A stretch of 5,239 bases of DNA from Oscillospiraceae bacterium (GTDB lineage: Bacteria > Bacillota > Clostridia > Oscillospirales > Oscillospiraceae): assembly GCA_017539635.1 (NCBI GenBank), contig JAFYCQ010000240.1, positions 1-5,239 of the forward strand. The letters run 5' to 3'. Of the stretch, positions 1-4,918 are shown piece after piece. The notes under the pieces were generated by a model. The model searched no databases. It was given only the letters and a program-made list of their open reading frames with translations, and was not told where the DNA came from. A program made the position numbers and the translations under genes. The first letter of the stretch is position 1. Every line of letters begins with the position of its first letter.

Positions 1-2
1 GC

Positions 3-161
3 ATTGCCATCGACCCGAAGGATTCCAAGCATATCATTGTTTCCACGCTAGGCCAGTATACCGGACGCCACGTCACTAAAGAAAACAAGGATAACTACGG
101 TGACCGCATCTATGTAACTACCGACGGTGGCGCATGTCTATACCATAAGCGCCTACCTTAA
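3..161 (+). pseudogene. Fragment of a BNR/Asp-box repeat protein (sialidase or GH74-like), 3' end lost at a junction
   Basis: Frame 3 is open from the left edge to a TAA at 159-161 (52 residues). Residues 1-44 read like one blade of a BNR-repeat beta-propeller: an AIDPKDSKHIIVST strand start, then DRIYVTTDGGA. That last stretch is the first part of an Asp-box (S/T-x-D-x-G-x-T-W), with T39, D41 and G43 in place. The expected T-W is missing. From residue 45 (base 135) the frame reads CLYHKRLP and stops, because the DNA from there on codes for MoeA in another frame. All five Ile codons here are ATT or ATC, whereas the adjoining moeA piece uses ATA for most Ile. The Asp-box match is seen directly. 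Assignment to secreted sialidases or xyloglucanase-like enzymes is inference from a short piece. Confidence 0.55.
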
Positions 162-732
162 AAAAATGGGCCTGGAGCCCGTCCCCGGCGGCAGCATACC
201 GGACGACCCCGACCTCATCGCCTCGAAGATAGCCGAGGCGGCGGAGAAATACGACGTGGTGGTAACCACCGGCGGCGCCTCCGTGGGGGATTACGACTAC
301 GCCGTAAGGGCCTCCGAAAAAGCCGGCGCCAGGGTGCTGTTCTGGAAAATATCCATGAAGCCCGGCGGGGCCGTTGTGGCCTCCGAGAAAAACGGCAGGC
401 TGATTTTGAGCCTCTCCGGAAATCCCGGCGCCGCCATAACCACCCTTCTGCGGGTGGCGGCTCCCTATCTCAAGCGGCTGTGCGGCGTAGCCGATTATGC
501 CCCGGAGCCCGTTGAAGTCATTTTGAAGGAGGACTTCAAAAAGCCCACCACCCAGACCCGCTATCTGCGGGGCCGGCTCTCCATCGAGGGCGGCAAGGCC
601 ATGTTCATCTCTTTGGACGGCCAGGGCAACGGAGTAGTCTCCTCCTATGTGGGCTGCGACATGCTGGGCGAGATACCGGAGAACTCTCCCCCCGTCAAGG
701 CGGGCACTTCAATAAAGGCTTACAGGGTGTAA
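127..732 (+). CDS. moeA: Molybdopterin molybdenumtransferase MoeA, C-terminal half only
   Basis: MoeA inserts molybdate into adenylylated molybdopterin, the last common step of Moco synthesis in the cytoplasm. The family is about 400 residues; about 199 authentic residues remain here, the end of domain III and domain IV. Counting from the GTG at 127, visible motifs are TTGGASVGDYD (47-57, D57 matching the E. coli D228 position), KISMKPGG (74-81, K74 and K78 matching K275 and K279) and LSGNPGAA (96-103). Domain IV follows from about residue 120. The GTG at 127 is not a credible start: it has no ribosome site, an in-frame TAA lies at 115-117, and bases up to about 134 belong to another gene. 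True MoeA sequence starts near HVY (133-141). moaA follows 6 nt after the stop, so it is the first visible gene of the operon. The function call is firm; whether this truncated copy is real depends on the junction. Confidence 0.88.
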   Translation: MAHVYTISAYLKKMGLEPVPGGSIPDDPDLIASKIAEAAEKYDVVVTTGGASVGDYDYAVRASEKAGARVLFWKISMKPGGAVVASEKNGRLILSLSGNPGAAITTLLRVAAPYLKRLCGVADYAPEPVEVILKEDFKKPTTQTRYLRGRLSIEGGKAMFISLDGQGNGVVSSYVGCDMLGEIPENSPPVKAGTSIKAYRV

Positions 733-738
733 TTACCG

Positions 739-1680
739 ATGAAGGACGATTTCGGAAGAAACATACGCTATCTGCGGCTTTCTGTCACGGACCTGTGCCA
801 GATGCGCTGTCTGTACTGCATGCCGGCAGAGGGCGTTCAGAAACTGGAGCACGACAGCATACTCACCGTTGAGGAGTGCATTGAAGTCTGCCGCGTCTGC
901 GCGGAGCTCGGAGTGAACAAGATCCGCCTCACCGGAGGCGAGCCTCTGGTAAGGCGGGGCATAGTAGATATCTGCCGCGGCATTGCCCGGATACCCGGCG
1001 TGGAGGAGCTGTGCATAACCACAAACGGCCTGCTGCTGCCGAAATACGCCGCCGATCTGAAGGCCGCCGGCGTCACCCGGGTCAATCTCAGCCTTGACAC
1101 TCTCGACCCGGAAAAGCTCCGGCGCATAACCCGCACCGGGAACGTAACGGACGTTCTGGCGGGGCTGGAGGCGGCCGAAAAATATTTCGGCCACACCAAG
1201 ATAAACAGTGTGCTCATAGGCGGCATAAACGACGACATCACCGACATGGTGGCCCTCACCCGCGACAGGGACATAGAGGTGCGGTTTATCGAGCTCATGC
1301 CCATAGGCGAATGCTCCGACTGGCCGGAGGAGAGGTTCGTAAGCGCCGAGGCCATTTTGAAAAGAGTGCCTCAGCTTGAATACATCGGCGACAAGGGCGT
1401 CTCCATGCTCTATCAGGTGCCGGGCTGGAAGGGCCGGGTGGGTCTAATAAGACCCATGAGCCACAAGTTCTGCTCTGCCTGCGACCGCATTCGCATCACA
1501 GCCGACGGCAAATTGAAGCCCTGCCTCCATTCCGCAACGGAAATACCCTTAAAGGGCCTTCACGGAGAGGAGCTTAAAAACACCGTGGCTTCGGCGATAA
1601 AGGCAAAACCCCAGTCCCATTTGATGGACGAGACCCACCACAGCGACAGCCTTCGCGGCATGAGCGGCATAGGCGGCTGA
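739..1680 (+). CDS. moaA: GTP 3',8-cyclase MoaA (radical SAM)
   Basis: MoaA uses S-adenosylmethionine and two 4Fe-4S clusters to convert GTP to 3',8-cyclo-7,8-dihydro-GTP, the first step of Moco synthesis. The 313 residues are near the usual family length. The N-terminal radical SAM motif is C20-x3-C24-x2-C27 within SVTDLCQMRCLYCMP, and the SAM-binding LTGGEPL lies at 64-70. The C-terminal cluster motif is C245-x2-C248-x13-C262. R250 and R252, just after C248, match the arginines that contact GTP in the S. aureus enzyme. The protein ends in the conserved Gly-Gly (IGG, 311-313), needed for activity in the family. All key residues are present, so it should be functional. The start ATG is 6 nt after the moeA stop, with only a weak AGGG upstream inside moeA, which suggests translational coupling. 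It is followed 14 nt later by moaC, the next enzyme in the pathway. Confidence 0.97.
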   Translation: MKDDFGRNIRYLRLSVTDLCQMRCLYCMPAEGVQKLEHDSILTVEECIEVCRVCAELGVNKIRLTGGEPLVRRGIVDICRGIARIPGVEELCITTNGLLLPKYAADLKAAGVTRVNLSLDTLDPEKLRRITRTGNVTDVLAGLEAAEKYFGHTKINSVLIGGINDDITDMVALTRDRDIEVRFIELMPIGECSDWPEERFVSAEAILKRVPQLEYIGDKGVSMLYQVPGWKGRVGLIRPMSHKFCSACDRIRITADGKLKPCLHSATEIPLKGLHGEELKNTVASAIKAKPQSHLMDETHHSDSLRGMSGIGG

Positions 1681-1694
1681 GAAAGGAAAACGAC

Positions 1695-2186
1695 ATGGAA
1701 TTTACCCATTTTAACGACGAGGGCAGAGCCCGCATGGTGGACGTGAGCGCAAAGGAAGAGACCATGCGCACGGCAACTGCCAAATCCACCGTTTATTTAA
1801 ACGCCGAAACCTACAAAATGGTGGTTGAGGGCAAAATGAAAAAGGGCGACGTGCTGGCCGTGGCCCAGGTTGGCGGCATAATGGCCGCCAAGCGCACCTT
1901 TGAAATGATACCCATGTGCCACCCCATCCGCCTTACGGGTACGGACATATCCTTCAAGCTGGATCCTGAGGCCCACACCATAGACATTTACGCCACCGCC
2001 AAGTGCAAGGGCGAGACCGGCGTGGAGATGGAGGCGCTGTGCGCCGCCTCTCTGGCCGCCCTTACGGTTTACGACATGTGCAAGGCCGTGCAGCGGGATA
2101 TTGAGATCGGAAACGTCATGCTCCTGGAAAAGGACGGCGGCAAGTCCGGACACTTTATCCGGGACGAAAACGAGATCAGGAAATGA
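1695..2186 (+). CDS. moaC: Cyclic pyranopterin monophosphate synthase MoaC
   Basis: MoaC rearranges the MoaA product 3',8-cyclo-7,8-dihydro-GTP into cyclic pyranopterin monophosphate (cPMP), completing the first stage of Moco synthesis. The 163 residues match the usual length (about 160). Family motifs appear in order: MVDVSAK (14-20), GGIMAAKRT (60-68), IPMCHP (72-77), GVEMEAL (109-115), TVYDMCKA (124-131) and LLEKDGGKSG (143-152). The active-site residues known from E. coli (K51, H77, D128, K131) correspond to K50, H76, D127 and K130. A good ribosome site, AAGGA at 1683-1687, sits 7 nt before the ATG, which supports this start. The gene is 14 nt downstream of moaA, so the two consecutive enzymes are made from one message. 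The next gene starts 8 nt after the stop. Confidence 0.97.
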   Translation: MEFTHFNDEGRARMVDVSAKEETMRTATAKSTVYLNAETYKMVVEGKMKKGDVLAVAQVGGIMAAKRTFEMIPMCHPIRLTGTDISFKLDPEAHTIDIYATAKCKGETGVEMEALCAASLAALTVYDMCKAVQRDIEIGNVMLLEKDGGKSGHFIRDENEIRK

Positions 2187-2194
2187 GGTAAACG

Positions 2195-3223
2195 ATGAAA
2201 AAAGTAGCAGTTCAGGACGCCGTCGGGCAGACCCTCTGCCACGACATGACCGCCATAATGGAGGGCGGCTTCAAGGGCGTAAAATTCAAGCGCGGCCACG
2301 TCATAAAGGAAGAGGACATCCCTGAATTTCTGAACATCGGCAAGGATCACATCTTCATCTGGGACCCCGAGGCCGACGAGGTGCACGAGGATGACGCGGC
2401 CATGGCCCTCACCGACGTGATGTGCGGTGAAAACCTCACCGTCTCCGGCCCCTCCGAGGGCAAAATGCAGATAAACGCCGCCTGCGACGGCCTTTTCGTT
2501 CTGAATCGGGAGGGGCTTTTGGCCATAAACTCCCTGCCGGACTACACCGTGGCCTGCGTCCCCGGCTATATGCCCGTTAAAAAGGGGCAAAAGCTCTGCG
2601 GCGCCAGGATAGTCCCCCTTGTCACCAAGCGGGAGAACGTGGACGCCGCCGTTGCCGCCGCGAAAAAATACTTCCCCGTCATGCGTGTGGCCCCCTACAA
2701 AAAGCTCTCTGCCGGCGTAGTCATTACCGGCAGCGAGGTATATTACGGCCGCATTAAGGACGCCTTCGAGCCCATACTTACGAAAAAGCTGGACGCCTTC
2801 GGGGCTACTAAGCTGGGCTTTACCAAGTGCCCCGACGATCTGGACATGATAAAGGCGGCCATTGACGACTACCTCAAAAAGGGCGCCGACCTAATACTCC
2901 TCACCGGCGGCATGTCCGTTGACCCGGACGATCTGACCCCCACCGCCATTCGTGAGACCGGCGGCAAGTTCGTAACTCAGGGCTACCCCATGCAGCCCGG
3001 CAACATGCTCACCATAGCCTACAAGGGCAAGACGGCCATAGTGGGCGTGCCCGGCGCTTCCATGCACTCCAAGACCACGAGCCTTGAGGTCTTTCTCCCC
3101 CGCATCTTCGCCGGGCTGGAGATAAAGGCCGAGGACGTGGCGGCCTTCGGCGACGGCGGCCTGTGCTCCGGCTGCAAGGAATGCACCTGGCCCCGCTGCT
3201 ACTTCGGTCTGGGCTGCAGATAA
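2195..3223 (+). CDS. MoeA-like molybdopterin-binding protein with Cys-rich C-terminal tail
   Basis: This 342-residue protein carries a MoCF_biosynth (MoaB/Mog/MoeA) fold at about 173-315. Visible motifs are VVITGSEV (175-182), LLTGGMSVDPDD (235-246), MQPGNM (266-271) and VGVPGAS (283-289). The N-terminal 165 residues (AVGQTLCHDMT, KGVKFKRGHVIKEEDI) resemble a shortened MoeA leader region. Compared with the moeA in this operon, the stretch equivalent to KISMKPGG reads GYPMQPGN, so both conserved MoeA lysines are replaced (G263, Q267). It is therefore probably not an ordinary molybdenumtransferase. It ends in C324-x2-C327-x2-C330-x4-C335-x5-C341, which could bind an Fe-S cluster or another metal. 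Clostridia commonly have such proteins next to Moco genes, as I recall; the exact role is unknown to me. A GAGGT ribosome site overlaps the moaC stop, indicating coupling. The mogA-type gene begins 13 nt downstream. A role in molybdopterin handling or metal insertion is inference. Confidence 0.85.
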   Translation: MKKVAVQDAVGQTLCHDMTAIMEGGFKGVKFKRGHVIKEEDIPEFLNIGKDHIFIWDPEADEVHEDDAAMALTDVMCGENLTVSGPSEGKMQINAACDGLFVLNREGLLAINSLPDYTVACVPGYMPVKKGQKLCGARIVPLVTKRENVDAAVAAAKKYFPVMRVAPYKKLSAGVVITGSEVYYGRIKDAFEPILTKKLDAFGATKLGFTKCPDDLDMIKAAIDDYLKKGADLILLTGGMSVDPDDLTPTAIRETGGKFVTQGYPMQPGNMLTIAYKGKTAIVGVPGASMHSKTTSLEVFLPRIFAGLEIKAEDVAAFGDGGLCSGCKECTWPRCYFGLGCR

Positions 3224-3236
3224 GGGAGGAAACGAT

Positions 3237-3734
3237 ATGTTCACAGCGGCAGTTATTACCGTAAGCGACAACGGCTACGCCGGAAAGCGGGAAGACACCG
3301 GCGGCCCCCTGGTAGCCCAGATACTCACCGACGCGGGCTACGACGTGGTTTACAGGGAGATCGTCTCCGACGACCCGGACATGATAAAATCGGCCCTTAT
3401 CCGCTGCGCCGACGAAAAGGACATAGCCCTCGTCGTCACCACCGGCGGTACCGGCTTTTCGCCCCGGGACAATACCCCCGAGGCAACTATAGCAGTATGT
3501 CCCAGGCTCTGCCCCGGCATACCCGAGGCCATGAGAGCTGAAAGCCTCAAAATAACACCCCACGGCATGCTCTCCCGCGCCCAGGCGGGAATAAGAGGCG
3601 GCACTCTGATAGTGAACGTCCCCGGCAGCCCCAAGGCGGTAAAGGAAGACCTCGCCGCCGTGCTCCCGGCCTTGAAACACGGCCTTGACACATTAAGAGG
3701 CGAAAAACGCGACTGCGCGACGCCGCTTTCTTGA
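3237..3734 (+). CDS. mogA: Molybdopterin adenylyltransferase, MogA/MoaB type
   Basis: MogA/MoaB proteins activate molybdopterin by adenylylation with ATP so that MoeA can insert the metal. The 165 residues form a single MoCF domain, close to B. subtilis MoaB (about 170). Motifs are AVITVSD (5-11), the phosphate-binding VTTGGTGFSPRD (67-78), NTPEAT (79-84), PGIPEAMR (93-100) and VNVPGSPKAVKE (126-137). D45 and D78 sit where the family has its conserved acidic residues. The start is supported by a strong GGGAGG at 3224-3229, 7 nt before the ATG and directly after the previous stop. The last codons (CCG CTT TCT TGA) lie inside the first copy of a 25-nt tandem repeat, so the final three residues and the stop come from that repeat. 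The fold ends before this, so function should be intact. moaB is an equally valid symbol. It is the last visible gene of the operon. Confidence 0.93.
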   Translation: MFTAAVITVSDNGYAGKREDTGGPLVAQILTDAGYDVVYREIVSDDPDMIKSALIRCADEKDIALVVTTGGTGFSPRDNTPEATIAVCPRLCPGIPEAMRAESLKITPHGMLSRAQAGIRGGTLIVNVPGSPKAVKEDLAAVLPALKHGLDTLRGEKRDCATPLS

Positions 3735-3773
3735 AAGAAAGCTTGGCTCCGCTTTCTTGAAAGAAAGCTTGGC
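3723..3773. repeat. Tandem direct repeat, two exact 25-nt copies (period 26)
   Basis: Copies at 3723-3747 and 3749-3773 are identical and separated by a single T. Each contains GCTTTC, a TTGAAA centre and GAAAGC, which can fold as a 6-bp hairpin, so the array is two adjacent hairpins. The first copy overlaps the 3' end of the mogA-type gene and supplies its stop codon. The pattern resembles dispersed intergenic repeats of Firmicutes, but membership in a known family cannot be judged from this window. Confidence 0.85.
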
Positions 3774-3789
3774 AAAGAACTTTATAGCG

Positions 3790-3839
3790 CACTTGGATTT
3801 TGCTTGACCGGGTCTTGGCGCCCGGTAACGGAACAAGTG
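3790..3839. repeat. Two-tier inverted repeat in the convergent intergenic region
   Basis: Outer arms CACTTG (3790-3795) and CAAGTG (3834-3839) enclose inner arms ACCGGG (3807-3812) and CCCGGT (3821-3826). Both pairs are exact 6-bp complements, so the RNA could form one bent hairpin. It lies between the 25-nt tandem repeat and the terminator hairpin, and may be part of the same intergenic element. No coding content is seen here. Confidence 0.5.
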
Positions 3840-3843
3840 TTGA

Positions 3844-3881
3844 AAGACCCTCCCGGAAGGATTTGCTTCCGGGAGGGTCTT
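3844..3881. terminator. Perfect 16-bp hairpin between convergent genes, probable bidirectional terminator
   Basis: The arms AAGACCCTCCCGGAAG (3844-3859) and its exact complement (3866-3881) surround a 6-nt loop, GATTTG. The hairpin begins 5 nt beyond the stop of the minus-strand gene at 3887 and about 110 nt after the mogA-type stop, so it can end transcripts from both sides. The T content after the stem is modest in both directions (TTGATTATTATTG on +, TTTCAACACTTG on -), so strength is uncertain. The location and the perfect stem are the main support. Confidence 0.75.
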
Positions 3882-3886
3882 GATTA

Positions 3887-4360
3887 TTATTGCCCTCTTA
3901 TCGCCGCTGCCAGCGCTTCGCCCCAGACGAGTTCCCGTTCTGTATATCTCAGCGGGTCGCCGGTGATCTCCTCAGCCGCCTCCAACGCCCTTTCAAAGGT
4001 TTCCTCCGGTGCGGCGCAGCCGTAAGCGGTTAAAGATACTATCTGCCGCCTTTCCGGGTCGCTCATGTTTTCCCCGGACATTCGCTTTACGAACTGCTCC
4101 GGGTAGGAGATAAAGGCATTTGCCAGCACAGCGCAGTAGCTGTCGGTCAGATAACCGTCCAGGTTCGAGCGGCAGCCTCCAAGTATAAGGCCGTCTATCT
4201 CCTCAAGGGAAAGCATCGGCTGCTCCGAAAGCCATCGGGTAAGCTCCAGTCTCGTTTCGTCCTCGTGCCCCGCTTCGCCCAAAAGTCCGAAGGCCCACCA
4301 GTCAAGATATTGCAGATTGTCGAATATTTTGCGGCGGTTTATGTAAATGTCCTCGGACAT
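3887..4360 (-). CDS. C-terminal extracytoplasmic domain of a membrane-anchored HTH regulator, separated by a frameshift
   Basis: This open frame encodes 157 residues from an ATG at 4360. They are mostly predicted-helical and acidic, with no motif I recognise (Trp pair DWW near 20-22; two Cys near 63 and 114). The ATG has no ribosome site (AACGATAAAAATCTG precedes it). The same frame stays open upstream without a stop through about 4483, adding an acidic 39-residue stretch that begins RQDAAPEEGAF and ends VYAAFYVLSNDKNL. That stretch joins naturally to the membrane helix of the upstream HTH gene. I infer one 299-residue protein in which this part is residues 143-299, facing outside the cell. 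The alternative, independent translation by TGATG stop-start coupling with the upstream frame, is possible but less convincing. Its stop is followed closely by the 3844-3881 hairpin. Confidence 0.7.
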   Translation of the reverse strand: MSEDIYINRRKIFDNLQYLDWWAFGLLGEAGHEDETRLELTRWLSEQPMLSLEEIDGLILGGCRSNLDGYLTDSYCAVLANAFISYPEQFVKRMSGENMSDPERRQIVSLTAYGCAAPEETFERALEAAEEITGDPLRYTERELVWGEALAAAIRGQ

Positions 4361-4785
4361 CAGATTTTTATCGTTGCTGAGTACATAAAACGCAGCATAG
4401 ACCGTCCTCGTCGCGTCCTCTCCGTCCTCTTCCCCGACAGCTGGGAAGGCTCCCTCCTCCGGTGCGGCGTCCTGCCGAAAAAATGCAGCGCGGCTATAAC
4501 GCCCAGCACGACTGCCAGCGTCAAAACTGCTGTAAAAACGACGCGCCCCAAAGTCGGGCGTCGGTGCGTGTGTTCCCCGGCGCTTTCAGCCTTATTTCCC
4601 GCCAGCTCGTCAATCGAGACACCGAAAACAGACGCCAGCGCCAGCAAATTTTCCGTATCGGGGCGGGATAAGTCCTTTTCCCATTTGCTCACCGCCTGAC
4701 GGCTGACTCCCAGCCTCTCCGCCAGAACCTCTTGAGAAAGCCCCTGCTCCTGCCGAAGTGTTTTTATTCTTTCACCCAGGGTCAT
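4360..4785 (-). CDS. XRE-family HTH regulator with membrane helix, out of frame after residue 103
   Basis: The protein starts with a Cro/CI-type helix-turn-helix at about residues 3-62. The recognition part is LSQEVLAERLGVSRQAVSKWE (16-36), followed by RPDTENLLALASVFGVSIDEL. A basic stretch (HTHRRPTLGR) then precedes a membrane helix at about 82-103 (VVFTAVLTLAVVLGVIAALHFF). This gives a cytoplasmic DNA-binding domain anchored in the membrane. The start is the ATG at 4785, 6 nt after AAGGAGG (4792-4798). The ATG at 4806 would lie upstream of the ribosome site and of the likely transcript start. After F103 the zero frame turns into a 38-residue Arg-rich tail (RTPHRRREPS onward), which breaks the positive-inside rule and looks like off-frame sequence. 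The -1 frame continues sensibly for 196 more residues. Target genes are unknown; autoregulation is plausible from the repeats in its promoter. Confidence 0.85.
   Translation of the reverse strand: MTLGERIKTLRQEQGLSQEVLAERLGVSRQAVSKWEKDLSRPDTENLLALASVFGVSIDELAGNKAESAGEHTHRRPTLGRVVFTAVLTLAVVLGVIAALHFFGRTPHRRREPSQLSGKRTERTRRGRSMLRFMYSATIKI
4477..4483 (-). other. Frameshift point: U_UUU_UUC slippery heptamer
   Basis: On the minus strand the HTH frame reads CAT TTT TTC GGC. The last T of CAT plus TTT TTC forms X_XXY_YYZ in the zero frame, the classic -1 ribosomal slip arrangement. A -1 slip here gives TTT TTT CGG CAG GAC and joins the HTH/membrane part to the downstream domain exactly, making 299 residues. 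A seventh T in this run would give the same protein without slippage. A possible 6-bp hairpin (CTTCCC/GGGAAG, 4429-4448) starts 28 nt downstream, farther than the usual stimulator spacing. The cause (sequence error, mutation or programmed shift) is unresolved. Confidence 0.7.
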
Positions 4786-4806
4786 ATTACCCCTCCTTTT
4801 GGGCAT

Positions 4807-4835
4807 ATTTTAGCCCATTTCCGGCTGTCAGTCCA
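4807..4835 (-). promoter_or_regulatory. Sigma-A-type promoter of the HTH regulator gene
   Basis: On the minus strand, TGGACT (4830-4835, 4 of 6 to TTGACA) and TAAAAT (4807-4812, 5 of 6 to TATAAT) are separated by exactly 17 bp. Transcription should start near 4800. That leaves a leader of about 15 nt containing the AAGGAGG ribosome site, and it agrees with translation starting at 4785. It is a motif match only. Confidence 0.55.
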
Positions 4836-4860
4836 CCAACCGGCTGTCAACTATCGGTTG
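4821..4860. promoter_or_regulatory. Candidate operator: 10-bp direct repeats and an inverted repeat around the -35 box
   Basis: CCGGCTGTCA occurs exactly twice, at 4821-4830 and 4840-4849 (19-bp period). One copy lies in the promoter spacer and touches the -35 box; the other lies just upstream of it. In addition, CAACCG (4837-4842) and CGGTTG (4855-4860) form an inverted repeat. Repeats placed like this in front of an HTH gene suggest binding by its own product. That is inference. Confidence 0.4.
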
Positions 4861-4868
4861 CGGAAAGC

Positions 4869-4907
4869 AAAAAATGCCGCCTCCGGCAGTTAAACCGGAA
4901 GCGGCAT
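4869..4907 (-). terminator. Intrinsic terminator of the acyl-CoA synthetase-like gene
   Basis: On the minus strand, arms 4895-4907 and 4874-4886 form a 13-bp GC-rich stem (ATGCCGCTTCCGG, with one U-G wobble) around an 8-nt loop. The stem is followed directly by a run of T (4869-4874). It starts 11 nt after the stop codon at 4919. Stem, loop and U-tract are typical of Rho-independent termination. It insulates the HTH gene, which has its own promoter. Confidence 0.88.
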
Positions 4908-4918
4908 ATCCTATGTTA

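Noticed and set aside
127..129. GTG as the true start of moeA
   Set aside because: It lies in sequence that belongs to the Asp-box fragment, has no ribosome site, and would give a MoeA lacking about half its length.
837..1355. Minus-strand open frame opposite moaA (172 residues)
   Set aside because: Ser/Arg-rich with no motif; it lies fully inside moaA, whose product is unmistakable. The other long antisense frames over moaA, moaC, the MoeA-like gene and mogA are rejected for the same reason.
3723..3773. CRISPR-like repeat
   Set aside because: The two copies are separated by one base, so there is no spacer.
3804..4025. Plus-strand 73-residue open frame after mogA
   Set aside because: It crosses the terminator hairpin and runs antisense to the minus-strand domain; no ribosome site or recognisable sequence.
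4786..4806. Upstream ATG at 4806 as the start of the HTH gene
   Set aside because: The AAGGAGG ribosome site lies between this ATG and the one at 4785, and the predicted transcript begins near 4800, downstream of it.
4845..4850. Perfect TTGACA (minus strand) as the -35 box of the HTH gene
   Set aside because: It is 32 bp from the TAAAAT box and no suitable -10 box lies 16-18 bp from it; TGGACT at 4830-4835 has a 17-bp spacing.
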